A DNA stretch of 64,000 nucleotides from Basidiobolus meristosporus CBS 931.73 (Eukaryota; Basidiobolomycota; Basidiobolomycetes; Basidiobolales; Basidiobolaceae), in assembly GCA_002104905.1 (NCBI GenBank), contig MCFE01000463.1, positions 1-64,000 of the forward strand. The letters run 5' to 3'. Of this stretch, positions 33,274 through 42,179 are shown piece by piece (positions within the stretch are counted from its first letter, which is position 1; every line of letters begins with the position of its first letter). The position numbers and the translations under genes were made by a program. The notes below the pieces were generated by a model. That model saw nothing but the letters and a program-made list of their open reading frames with translations. It made no database searches and was not told the DNA's origin.

Positions 33274-36200
33274 ATGACTTCTACCAGCAAACAAAGCAAT
33301 ACCAACATCTTCCCTGTAAAGGAGAGGTTTGATGGGAAGAACTACAGACTTTGGAGAATCAAGATGCAGATCCACCTTGAGGAAAGAAAGCTTTGGAATA
33401 TAGTAACAGGAAAGGAAGTTGAGCCCAAAGGAACAGCAGAAGATGTGGAGAAGTTTCAAGAGAAGGAGAGAAAGGCCTTCAATGCAATATGCATCAATGT
33501 GCAAGACTCCTTCATTGGACAAATCCATGCCTCAAATACTGCCAAAGCAGCATGGGAATCCTTGGAGAAGATCTTTAGAGCAAAGTCAGTATCAAGCAAG
33601 CTTTATTTGAAACGAAAGTTCTTCAACATGAGAAAAAAGCCAGATGATGACATGCTACAACTCATTACCAGAATGGAGACACTTGCAGAAGAACTTTACA
33701 GTATTAATGCTGGTGTAGATGATGAAGAAAAGATACTCTGTCTGCTTTGCAGCCTACCAGACGAGTATGAGCCACTCATACTTTCTTTTGAAAGCAGAGA
33801 AGACAACTTGACTTTAGACTATGTCAAAGGAAGACTTCTCCATGAAGAACTCAGACGTAATGACCAAGCAGAGAAAATTGAAGATAATGCTTTATTCAGT
33901 TCAGAAAGGCATACAGAAAAGAAGGGAAAGCAACAAAACCGAAGAAAACCTGGCTGCTGTAACTACTGTAAGAAGCCAGGACACTGGGCAAGAGAATGCA
34001 AGAAGAAACAAGCAGACGAAAAACAGAAACTAGAGCAGGCAAACCATATAACTACTGATGAACAGCTATTTGTCACTGTACAAGAGAGTGCAAGTAACCG
34101 AAGTAATGAATGGTATATTGACTCTGGAGCATCACAGCATATTTGTGGTATAAAGGATTGGTTCAGCAACTTAAAGACTATTCCCGTAAGAAAGGTTTAT
34201 CTGGGAGATAACTCTGCATTGGAAGCTACCGCCAGTGGGTCCATACAACTAAATATGAGTGATAACTCAGGGGCAACAACAGCAAAACTGACTGACGTAC
34301 TCTATGTACCTGGAATAGCTAAGAACCTACTCTCAGTCAGTAAAGCAACTACTCAGGGACTGAAATTCGTTTTTACTAAGCTGAGCTGCTCAATATTGAG
34401 TGAAAATGGACAAAAATTAGCTTCGGGAATCAGAGATCACAATATATACAAGTTACAATGCAAGATCATTGTACCTGAGTATGTCAACATTGCTGAAACC
34501 GATGAAACCAACTGGGAGACGTGGCATAGGAGGCTAGGACACATAGGGGAACAGAAAATGAGCCAATTGGTGAAAAATCAGCTTGTTTTGGGCCTAAAAT
34601 ACTCAATTCCGATCAAATTGAATGTTTGTAAAGGATGTTCATATGGCAAACAAGCTAGGCAACGTTTCAAGAGCTCAGAAGGCATCAATACCACCGAAAT
34701 ATTGGCTATTGTACACTCAGACATATGTGGCCCCATGAGAACACTGTCCTTTGGAGCCAAGAGATACTTTATGACGTTTATTGATGACAAGACAAGATAT
34801 ACATGGGTGTACTTCCTCAAAACAAAGGATGAAGCTTTAGAGACGTTTAAGCACTTCAAGAACATGGCAGAAACACAAACTGGGTGTAAATTGAAGGTAC
34901 TACGAAGTGACAATGGAGGAGAATACTGCTCAAAGGAGTTTGCAAAATACTGCTTGTCTACTGGTATACTTCAACAGACCACAGTTCCTCATACTCCACA
35001 GCAAAATGGAGTAGCAGAACGTGCAAACAGAACAATAGTAGAGATGGGAAGATCTATGCTACATGATAAGGGAATGGACTACAAGTTTTGGGCTGAATCT
35101 GTTGCTACCGCTGTATACATCAAGAACAGATGCCCAACAACAGCACTACGTGATTCTACACCCTTTGAAGCATATACAGGCAAAAAACCAGATCTCCAGC
35201 ACCTCAGGATCTTTGGCAGTGATGTTTTTTATCACATCCCTGACAAAAAACGCTCAAAGTTGGAACCAAAGAGTAGAAAAGGGATCTTTCTTGGGTATTG
35301 TGAAGGTACTAAAGGGTATAGAGTGTATGATGGCGAAATTCAGAAGCTGATCAAGAGCAGGGATGTTGTATTTGAGGAGAATTCAGATCAGAAAGCCACA
35401 GAAATCATTGGCCAGCTGCGTGATGATGCAATCAACACAAATGAAGAAGATACGTACCAAATCCAGCCAGAGATGGAAGATACTTCTACCAGTTCCAGAT
35501 CAGAACAGATTATCCCAGTTAGGAGATCTACCAGAATAAGAAATGCCCCTGGATCCTGGTGGCAGACATCCAATGATCATGAAGAAGCTTATCTTGCCTT
35601 ATGTGCCGAACCTCAGAATCTGGAACAGGCAATGCAAGGTCCAGATGCTACTAAGTGGCAACAAGCCATGCAGGAGGAGTACCAATCACTGATCAAGGCA
35701 AAAACGTGGGAACTGGTAGATTTACCAAATGGGAGAAAGCCAATAGGATGTAGATGGGTCTATAAGATCAAGATAACCTCAAATGGTGCCGTTGATAAGT
35801 ACAAGGCTAGATTGGTAGCTAAAGGCTATTCCCAGATCCAGGGACTAGACTTTAAGGAAACATTTGCTCCGGTTGCCAAGTTTAACTCTATTAGGACAGT
35901 TCTAGCCCTGGCAGCTGTACACAGTCTAGATCTACACCAAATGGACGTCAAAACAGCCTTTCTAAATGGGGATTTGCAAGAAACTATATATATGGAGCAA
36001 CCAGAAGGTTTTACCAATCCAAAAAGCCCCCATAAGGTGTGCAAACTTAGAAAATCGTTGTATGGGCTTAAGCAGGCACCCAGAGCATGGTATAACAAGA
36101 TTGACACATATCTAGAGGAAATTGGGTTCTCTCGTAGCACTGCAGATCACAGTATATATGTGAAACAGCTCAAAAAGGGTGTGATCATCCTAGTTCTTTA

Positions 36201-37191
36201 TGTGGACGACCTAATTATAGCTACAAGTGATCAAGAGGCACTTAAACAGACGAAATCAGATCTCTTCAGCAAGTTTGAGATGAAAGATCTTGGAAAATTG
36301 AGCTATTTTCTTGGAATTGAGGTCAAATTTGACATACCTACGCAGAAAATTGTGCTGAATCAGTCTAAGTACATCAGGGACATTCTTAGACGCTTCAAAA
36401 TGGAAAATTGCAAACCTGCAGCAACCCCTATGGACAATAACCTGAAATTAAGCAAATCTCAGCCAGTTATGGATGAAAACGGCTCAAATATGGACCAAAA
36501 CTTTCCCTATCAATCAATGGTCGGTAGCCTAATGTACTTGATGGTGTCTACACGTCCAGATATTGCAGTAGCAGTTGGAATAGTCAGTCAATTCATGCAG
36601 AATTATGGATCAGATCAAATTGCAGCAGTTAAGCGGATTTTCAGATATCTACAAGGTACCATAAATATGGTACTGGAATACTCTGGAGCAGCTAATAGGC
36701 GAAAATTTGATGGTTATAGTGATTCAGATTGGGGTAGAGATCTGATTGACAGACGCTCTACCACAGGCTATGTATTTCTTTATGCTGGTGCAGCTATTAC
36801 TTGGAATTGCAAGAAACAACCAACTGTGGCACTATCTACAACTGAAGCCAAATATATGGCTGCATGTCAAGCAACTAAGGAGGCTATATGGCTACAAAAA
36901 TTATTCAAAGACTTAGGTTTTAATTCAGGTGAACCAACATGTATTTACAAGGATAATCAAAGTTGTATTTCATTAGCTAGAAATCCTACTAATCATGCCA
37001 GAACTAAGCACATTGATATACAGCATCACTTTGTGAGGGAAGCTGTAGAAAATAACTTAGTAGAGCTGGTTTACTGCCCAACTGACAAAATGGTGGCAGA
37101 CATATTGACAAAACCACTAGCTAGGCCACAGTTTGAGATCCTTAGAGAGAAATTGGGATTAAGAAATTATTTAGTTGAGGGGGAGTGTTGA
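33274..37191 (+). CDS. gag-pol: Copia Gag-Pol polyprotein, 1305 aa
   Basis: One uninterrupted ORF. Gag starts at residue 1 (RFDGKNYRLWRIKMQIHLEE). The zinc knuckle is C229-C232-H237-C242. Protease has Asp283 (WYIDSGASQH). The pre-integrase domain is at about 412-470 (WHRRLGH...CKGCSYGKQ). The integrase triad is Asp483, Asp546, Glu582 with the usual 35-residue spacing. RT has Y976-V-D-D979 (LYVDDLIIA). RNase H has Asp1150/Asp1152 and Glu1191, and ends with HARTKHIDIQHHF and ADILTKPLA. Length and order are normal for Ty1/Copia. Residue 1193 is Lys in STTEAKYMA, where the other Copia copies here have Glu; the neighbouring Glu1191 is kept. The stop codon lies inside the 3' LTR. Particles would assemble in the cytoplasm and integrate in the nucleus. 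Confidence 0.96.
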   Translation: MTSTSKQSNTNIFPVKERFDGKNYRLWRIKMQIHLEERKLWNIVTGKEVEPKGTAEDVEKFQEKERKAFNAICINVQDSFIGQIHASNTAKAAWESLEKIFRAKSVSSKLYLKRKFFNMRKKPDDDMLQLITRMETLAEELYSINAGVDDEEKILCLLCSLPDEYEPLILSFESREDNLTLDYVKGRLLHEELRRNDQAEKIEDNALFSSERHTEKKGKQQNRRKPGCCNYCKKPGHWARECKKKQADEKQKLEQANHITTDEQLFVTVQESASNRSNEWYIDSGASQHICGIKDWFSNLKTIPVRKVYLGDNSALEATASGSIQLNMSDNSGATTAKLTDVLYVPGIAKNLLSVSKATTQGLKFVFTKLSCSILSENGQKLASGIRDHNIYKLQCKIIVPEYVNIAETDETNWETWHRRLGHIGEQKMSQLVKNQLVLGLKYSIPIKLNVCKGCSYGKQARQRFKSSEGINTTEILAIVHSDICGPMRTLSFGAKRYFMTFIDDKTRYTWVYFLKTKDEALETFKHFKNMAETQTGCKLKVLRSDNGGEYCSKEFAKYCLSTGILQQTTVPHTPQQNGVAERANRTIVEMGRSMLHDKGMDYKFWAESVATAVYIKNRCPTTALRDSTPFEAYTGKKPDLQHLRIFGSDVFYHIPDKKRSKLEPKSRKGIFLGYCEGTKGYRVYDGEIQKLIKSRDVVFEENSDQKATEIIGQLRDDAINTNEEDTYQIQPEMEDTSTSSRSEQIIPVRRSTRIRNAPGSWWQTSNDHEEAYLALCAEPQNLEQAMQGPDATKWQQAMQEEYQSLIKAKTWELVDLPNGRKPIGCRWVYKIKITSNGAVDKYKARLVAKGYSQIQGLDFKETFAPVAKFNSIRTVLALAAVHSLDLHQMDVKTAFLNGDLQETIYMEQPEGFTNPKSPHKVCKLRKSLYGLKQAPRAWYNKIDTYLEEIGFSRSTADHSIYVKQLKKGVIILVLYVDDLIIATSDQEALKQTKSDLFSKFEMKDLGKLSYFLGIEVKFDIPTQKIVLNQSKYIRDILRRFKMENCKPAATPMDNNLKLSKSQPVMDENGSNMDQNFPYQSMVGSLMYLMVSTRPDIAVAVGIVSQFMQNYGSDQIAAVKRIFRYLQGTINMVLEYSGAANRRKFDGYSDSDWGRDLIDRRSTTGYVFLYAGAAITWNCKKQPTVALSTTEAKYMAACQATKEAIWLQKLFKDLGFNSGEPTCIYKDNQSCISLARNPTNHARTKHIDIQHHFVREAVENNLVELVYCPTDKMVADILTKPLARPQFEILREKLGLRNYLVEGEC
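37173..37185 (+). other. Polypurine tract of the intact Copia
   Basis: TTGAGGGGGAG directly precedes the 3' LTR and overlaps the last codons of the ORF. Confidence 0.85.
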
Positions 37192-37554
37192 AATATTGGA
37201 CTATTTGGTATCATTCAGCAGCTAAAAATTTACTTAACAATTCTAGGCTAGTCTTAGTCACTGTAGGACTCATTTACTGCCTTTACTTCGCCACTTTCTC
37301 CAGATATATGATCTTATGATTATTCCCCTATAGTCAGGATCAAATTAGCACTATTACCAAACATTATGTACTAACCCTGAAACTGTTACAGAATGCTCCT
37401 GAATATTGAGAAACCCTCCCTACTTAGTGTTGCAGCTGTATTACTTCTACAAAGGTATAAATACTGAGCTTCTTTATGAATAAACAACAGTTCAACTATT
37501 ATCACTATTTCTTGATAAGTTCCTTATATCCAAATCACTTCTTAAATTGCAACA
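37186..37554 (+). repeat. 3' LTR of the intact Copia
   Basis: 369 bp; I find no difference from 32869-33237. Its first six bases (TGTTGA) supply the last Cys codon and the stop of the polyprotein. Confidence 0.95.
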
Positions 37555-38640
37555 GAGACTACCATCAGATTTCTGCCCTGATAGTGCAAGATAGGCAGCA
37601 GATTCAGATAGATAAGTATCAATGGCCAGCAGGATTTGGTAGTAGAGTACTTGTTAAATGAGAAACCATCAACTGCCAAGGCAAAAGCATGGTGATACAT
37701 ACCTTGAAAATAGCTCTGGCTTCTAAGCTGTTTGTAATGTTTGCCATCAAACAGACTGAATATATTTCTGCTTGATTGATACTGAGTGCAGTACTTTATA
37801 ACTTCACAATATGTGTTGGACTGTGTGAGCTTTTTATATGGGTATTACCAAAATATATCTGGAGTAATAACCATGTTATCCCCTAGTGGTGGTGGATACC
37901 TGACAAGTTGGATATGTTGCAATGGTGCATTTCCTGATATGAATGTCAAGCAAGTGTTAGCACATGCTGGTATCAGAACAGGCTCTTGGTCACATGCTAC
38001 CAGCAGCATGAGGGTTGTCTATTTATACCATGTACATGGTAAGTTGCATCCTGTGATGATCTTGGCAAGAAGTAATAGTAAATCCTCAAATCCCCCATTG
38101 CTGATATTAGCGGAAATGCACCGCTTCTCTAACCGCAACATCGCATCATTCATCAGTAGATGAATTACTGGGCACACTTGACCCCGTTAAGTCTCTTTGG
38201 CAATATTTCCACAGGTGTTGTCTCATTGCATAATGGGATTTTGCCAGGCTCATGAATGGTACTGTTGTCTGGGAAGATTGGCTCACAATGCATCAGTGAG
38301 CCTGCTTCTTCAGAGTTAGCACTCTGCATGCCATATTCAAAATGCTGGGGTGAGCCCAGAGGCATCACAAACTTGCCTTACTCAGTTTGCACTAGGTGAC
38401 AGGTACAGCTAGGTGCTTTTACAGAAGTATGAAGCAGCTGGCAAGATATTGTTGGATCATTAGTGACAGGTGAGTAGTCAAATATGACTTGCATGGCAAA
38501 GCACTGGCAGCAATCCTTGTAATACTTCCTATGCTGTATGCATGCTTCATGGTCAAGAGGCTTGCTACAATAGCCACATGATCTTTTTCTCTTAAGTCAT
38601 TGAATCATAGTGGTCTTGTCCATGGGGTAAACAGCTTGAC
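37555..38640 (-). pseudogene. CACTA-like transposase, N-terminal part
   Basis: Continues 32868 upstream on the minus strand. Near 38585-38500 the frame codes a Cys/His-rich segment (CGYCSKPLDHEAC, then HRKYYKDCCQC), probably a zinc-binding N-terminal module. A stop follows at about 38383, and another piece runs from 38368 to 38165 (MPLGSPQHFEYGM...). The remainder to 37555 is degenerate. N-terminal zinc fingers are usual for tnp2/Plavaka-type transposases, but I did not find the DDE residues, so the assignment is moderate. Divergent from ORF-b at 38690. Confidence 0.5.
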
Positions 38641-38689
38641 ACCCAACAAGGTAATGCTGTTATATGACTTTTTTGTCAATACCTATGTG

Positions 38690-40147
38690 AATATAAGGCC
38701 AAAGAATTGTTGAGGCAATTAGGTGCAGTGGTTGATAGAATAGATGCAATGGCCTAGAAGACAGGAAATAGTCCAGAAATAGGATAAGCAGATAATATGT
38801 GTAGAGCTAGCCATATCCCAGTGGAGAAAGCAATATCTTTGCTGCAAAGAAGCAACTCAAGTAGCTTAATGTCACAACCAACCATTGAGCCATTCCCCAA
38901 CATATCAGTAGCGGAATACTGTACTGTCTTTGAAGCACAACAACTGCAGCAGCTGATAAAGCCCATAGAAAAACCTATCACAGCAAAGGAGGGAGAGAAT
39001 GTAATGTTTATGCCAAGCCCTAAGAGTCAAGAGACATTGAAGATCCATTGAGCAGTTGAGTGCAAAAATGAAAAGTGGGCTAACATTCAACATGCTGTTA
39101 GAAATCTAGCACACCAACACCTTAAGGCCAGCATACCATGGGACCTTCAGGAACTCAAGGTCTAGCAGCATACTCATGACATGCTCCATGAGCATTATCC
39201 TGGACTCAAACAAGCAAATAGATACTGGGCTAGCATTGATATGCTAAGAAAGCATCTCAAGAATAACAGAGACTATCAAAGGTAGAAGACCAAAGGTGCA
39301 ATGTCTGAAGACATGTGGCTTCCTGAAGAGCCCTTCACAAGCAGGGCTGAGAGCTGTATACAAGCATCAGAGACAGGTTGGGTAGCCAGAAGAGTGCCAA
39401 TGAGGGAAAAGCCAGCAGACTCAGATGAGCCAGCATAACATAAACCAAGGAGATAGCATGGTTCTACTCAAGAAGCACTCAGTCAAAGTAGCAGTGAAGG
39501 AGCTGGCAGTGATAAAGACAAGCGGCTACCTCAAAAGCCCATCATAGCTTGGGCTAAGTGCCCAAGACAGGCAGAAACAAAGTGTTGAGTTGCCCACAGC
39601 ATGCCAGCAAGAGACAAGCAGGCCAATACAGATGCATCAGAGCAGCATCTAGCAGGAAGAAAAAAATAGTTCAGTACAAGAAGCACTTTGTCAAAGTAGC
39701 AGTGTGAGACCTGGCAGTGACAAAGGAGAAGACAAAAGGAAAATTGTCTACCCAAGTAAGTAAAAGGGAAGTATAAGAAAACAGATGTTTTCACAAGAGT
39801 TGCAAGTAGAGCTAGTTGAGGTACACTCTGGTGAGGCAGATGAGCTTGCAGAGAAAGGCAATTTGTCCACCACATCCTACATGCATTCTGTTGTTGACAG
39901 AGTGGAGATCCCTCCAACACACAAAGTAACAAGGTCAAGAACTCAAAAGGCTGTCACAATCCCTTCAGTGAAATCTTAGAACATTAATAGGTATACCAAG
40001 ATGTTGCAGCACTTCTCCAAGAGCAATGCTCAAGAAAATGCACTTGAGTATTGCAAGGATTTATTGCAAAGACTGGCAGACAAGGTGCTAAACCATGCAG
40101 TGCCAGCTGAAGACCAGGATGTGTGGGAGCCAGTGAATGAGCAGTGA
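38690..40147 (+). pseudogene. ORF-b, CACTA-associated protein of unknown function
   Basis: The plus-strand frame is readable through several stops: LLRQLGAVVDRIDAMA, SHIPVEKAISLLQRSNSSSL, then a block with KNEKWANIQHAVRNLAHQH and HDMLHEHYPGLKQANRYWAS (about 39060-39240), a Ser/Lys/Arg-rich repeat region (39370-39740) and a C-terminal ARKM-like helix segment (MLQHFSKSNAQENALEYCKD, about 40000-40070). The same protein is found on the minus strand at 55000-55931 and in pieces at 25857-26040. It diverges from the transposase, so it is probably the second gene of the CACTA-like element. No domain recognised. Confidence 0.55.
39370..39740 (+). repeat. Imperfect tandem duplication inside ORF-b
   Basis: Two units of about 150 bp, spaced about 220 bp apart, each code a basic/acidic stretch ending in TQEALSQSSSE-like sequence followed by a Gly-Ser-Asp-Lys motif (first near 39460-39515, second near 39680-39725). 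The copy at 55577-55957 has a single unit. Confidence 0.55.
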
Positions 40148-40154
40148 CATTAAG

Positions 40155-40834
40155 CCAAATTTGAGAGCTTTGACTTTCCCAATCAATCTATGGTCAGTAG
40201 TCCAATGTATATCATTGAAGTGCAGCAGTTAAGTGGATTTCTAGATACCTAAAAGGAACTGCTGACATCTGCTTGAGATACACTTACATGAATTCAGAAC
40301 AAGATTTTGTGAGATACCCTGATGCTGATTGGGGATGAAATTTGGATGACAGATCATCCACCACAGAATACACCTTTCTATACTGTAAAGGAGCAATTTC
40401 ATTGAATTCAAGAATGCAACCAACCATAGCACTTTCTATCACAGAGGCAGAGTATATGGCAGCCTGTGAGGCTACAAGAGAAGCAATGTGGCTGAGGAAA
40501 CCTCTTAAAGATTTAGGCTTACTTAAAAAAATGCTTGTAACTTTATTTTAAGACAATCAAGGACGTATACAATAGGGTAGATATCAAACCTTTCATGCTA
40601 GTACTAAATACATGGATATTACAGACCATTTCATACGTAAAGCTATAAAGAGTAACTTTGTGAATTTTGTTTACTGATTTACAGATGAGATGAGTGCAGA
40701 CATACTTCTCAAACCATTAGCTAGGGATAAGTTTGCATGACTAAGGTCAAAATTAGGACTAGTCAGTATTAAAACCTAGTTAAGTAGGAGTGTTGTAAAA
40801 GTTTGTAATTCCTCCTAAATATTCACAAAACATA
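40155..40834 (+). pseudogene. pol: Copia RNase H tail and LTR start (fragment)
   Basis: Family-2 Copia: SFPYQSMVSS-like start, internal deletion, DADWG near 40322, a STTEAEYMA equivalent (SITEAEYMAACEATREAMWL near 40436-40495), a tail, and about 45 bases of LTR (TGTTGTAAAAGTTTG at 40791). It stops where the Gypsy LTR begins at 40835. Confidence 0.78.
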
Positions 40835-41211
40835 TGTGGGTTACTACTGACTGTACAGGGTGAGTGGGAGAGCTTGTAGGTCAAGTCAGTACCACTTGGT
40901 TCAGAATAGCTTCCAATAGAAGGTAGCAAGGTAATCAAGACTTGTGGTTATTCTGTCCAAATCCTCTTGTCCTCTCACTTGGTTCAATTGGGTAGATATA
41001 TATATCACATGGGGGGGCTTAGATAATAGACAATGTGTTATAAAATAGGGGTGTGAGCACCTTCCTGTTATGGTAAGTGCTCTAACTAGATAAGGGTAGG
41101 GATTGGAGGGAGGGCATGTGGGGGAATCATAGGGAGGATACTGGGGGACTTTGGGTAGGACTCTGGGGAGAACTCTTTGGCAAAGAGTGGGTACTGCATT
41201 TAGTACTCACA
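40835..41211 (-). repeat. 3' LTR of Gypsy element 4
   Basis: 377 bp, TGTGGGTTACTACTG...TTAGTACTCACA. It carries a roughly 37-bp stretch (near 40884-40922) absent from the other LTR. It has a TATATATATCAC stretch near 40995, as does the partner. Confidence 0.83.
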
Positions 41212-41256
41212 TATCCCAGGGGTTAAGAGGGAGCTTTGTCCTCAAAGTTCTTTTGA

Positions 41257-41997
41257 CTAACTTGCTTCTCCAGGGTTGATTTTGTTCACAGAGCATGGGG
41301 AGTCACCATAGTACCATTGCTGGTTGTCACTTGCAAGGGGGTTGTTGGCAAATACCTGATACCCTTTGGCAGCAGAGTGAGGTGCAGCTTGCATTGCTTG
41401 AGGGATGTTTTCCACAGAGCCAAATAGTTGGCAAACCATAGGGTTTGGAGTAAGTTCCTTAGGAGGGTTGGAGAACAAGAAAAGGAGCAATAGCGTGATA
41501 AAGTCTTGCTTCTTTATCTTGCAAACATTGTCAGGGCTTGTCCTTTTTGTGTTCAATATGACAGCAGAGGACCTTTTGAAGAGGGCGTACACTTGGTTGG
41601 CAGTCACCCGTTGTTGATAACATGTTTTTGCTTCTTCCAAGATGTATTGTAGTTCTTCTGTAGAAATTGTGGCACAATCAAGGCGCTTTTGTACTTGCCT
41701 CACAGTTTCTACAGAGTCTGTGGCAGTTTCTTTGGCTTCTTGGAGTTGGACTTTGTACTGGTTCCTGAGTTGTCCTATGGTAAGCTGCTGTAATAGTTGT
41801 AACACAGCAACTTGGTGGATTGCATGGGTTAACTGACCGGTTTATTTAATCCATTTGAGTATCTTCTCTAAGATGGTTCCTTCTTGGAAATATGGTTCAA
41901 GATGTTTGCAAATTTCTTGGAGGAGTCCTTCAATTGGGAGTTCTACTTCTGGTGCTCTTGCAGCTTGTGCCAGGTCTGGGTATACTTCAACAACCAT
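41257..41997 (-). pseudogene. ORF3 of Gypsy element 4 (after integrase), unknown function
   Basis: From an ATG at 41997 a frame of 246 codons runs to 41257 with a single internal TAA (41842-41844). It begins VVEVYPDLAQAARAPEVELP, has a heptad-like, probably coiled-coil middle (LRNQYKVQLQEAKETATDSV, ETVRQVQKRLDC), a short hydrophobic run (FITLLLLFLF) and a Pro/Asn-rich end. It lies between integrase and the 3' LTR, the position of env-like or accessory genes in some Gypsy elements. No signal peptide, glycoprotein features or other domain is seen, so I do not call it env. Being almost free of stops in an otherwise damaged element is notable. Confidence 0.5.
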
Positions 41998-42179
41998 GGT
42001 ATCTATCAATGGCAAATATGCAACAAAATAGGGGGGCTCTCAAGGTCTTGCAAGGGTGTGACAGTTGATTCCTTGTGTCTTCTGTCTAACTGTGTCCAGT
42101 ATGAACTTAAACTTTGTATGTATCCCGTGTCTTCCTCTATCCTTGTCCTGATAATTGTTTAATCACACTTCAGCTTTGG

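Larger units (their letters stand above)
32869..37554 (+). mobile_element. Intact Copia LTR retrotransposon (family 1)
   Basis: 4686 bp. The two 369-bp LTRs appear identical on full reading by eye. A perfect 5-bp target duplication GAGAC (32864-32868 and 37555-37559) is present. The single polyprotein ORF is open throughout, and primer site and polypurine tract are in place. This is the youngest insertion in the window and the only complete, open retroelement. Confidence 0.96.

Noticed and set aside
39531-39938. 135-codon minus-strand ORF
   Set aside because: Lies opposite ORF-b, which is supported by repeated copies; Cys/Leu-rich antisense artefact.
41257-41997. Calling ORF3 an envelope gene
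   Set aside because: No signal peptide, glycosylation pattern, cleavage site or anchor of normal length; position alone is not enough.
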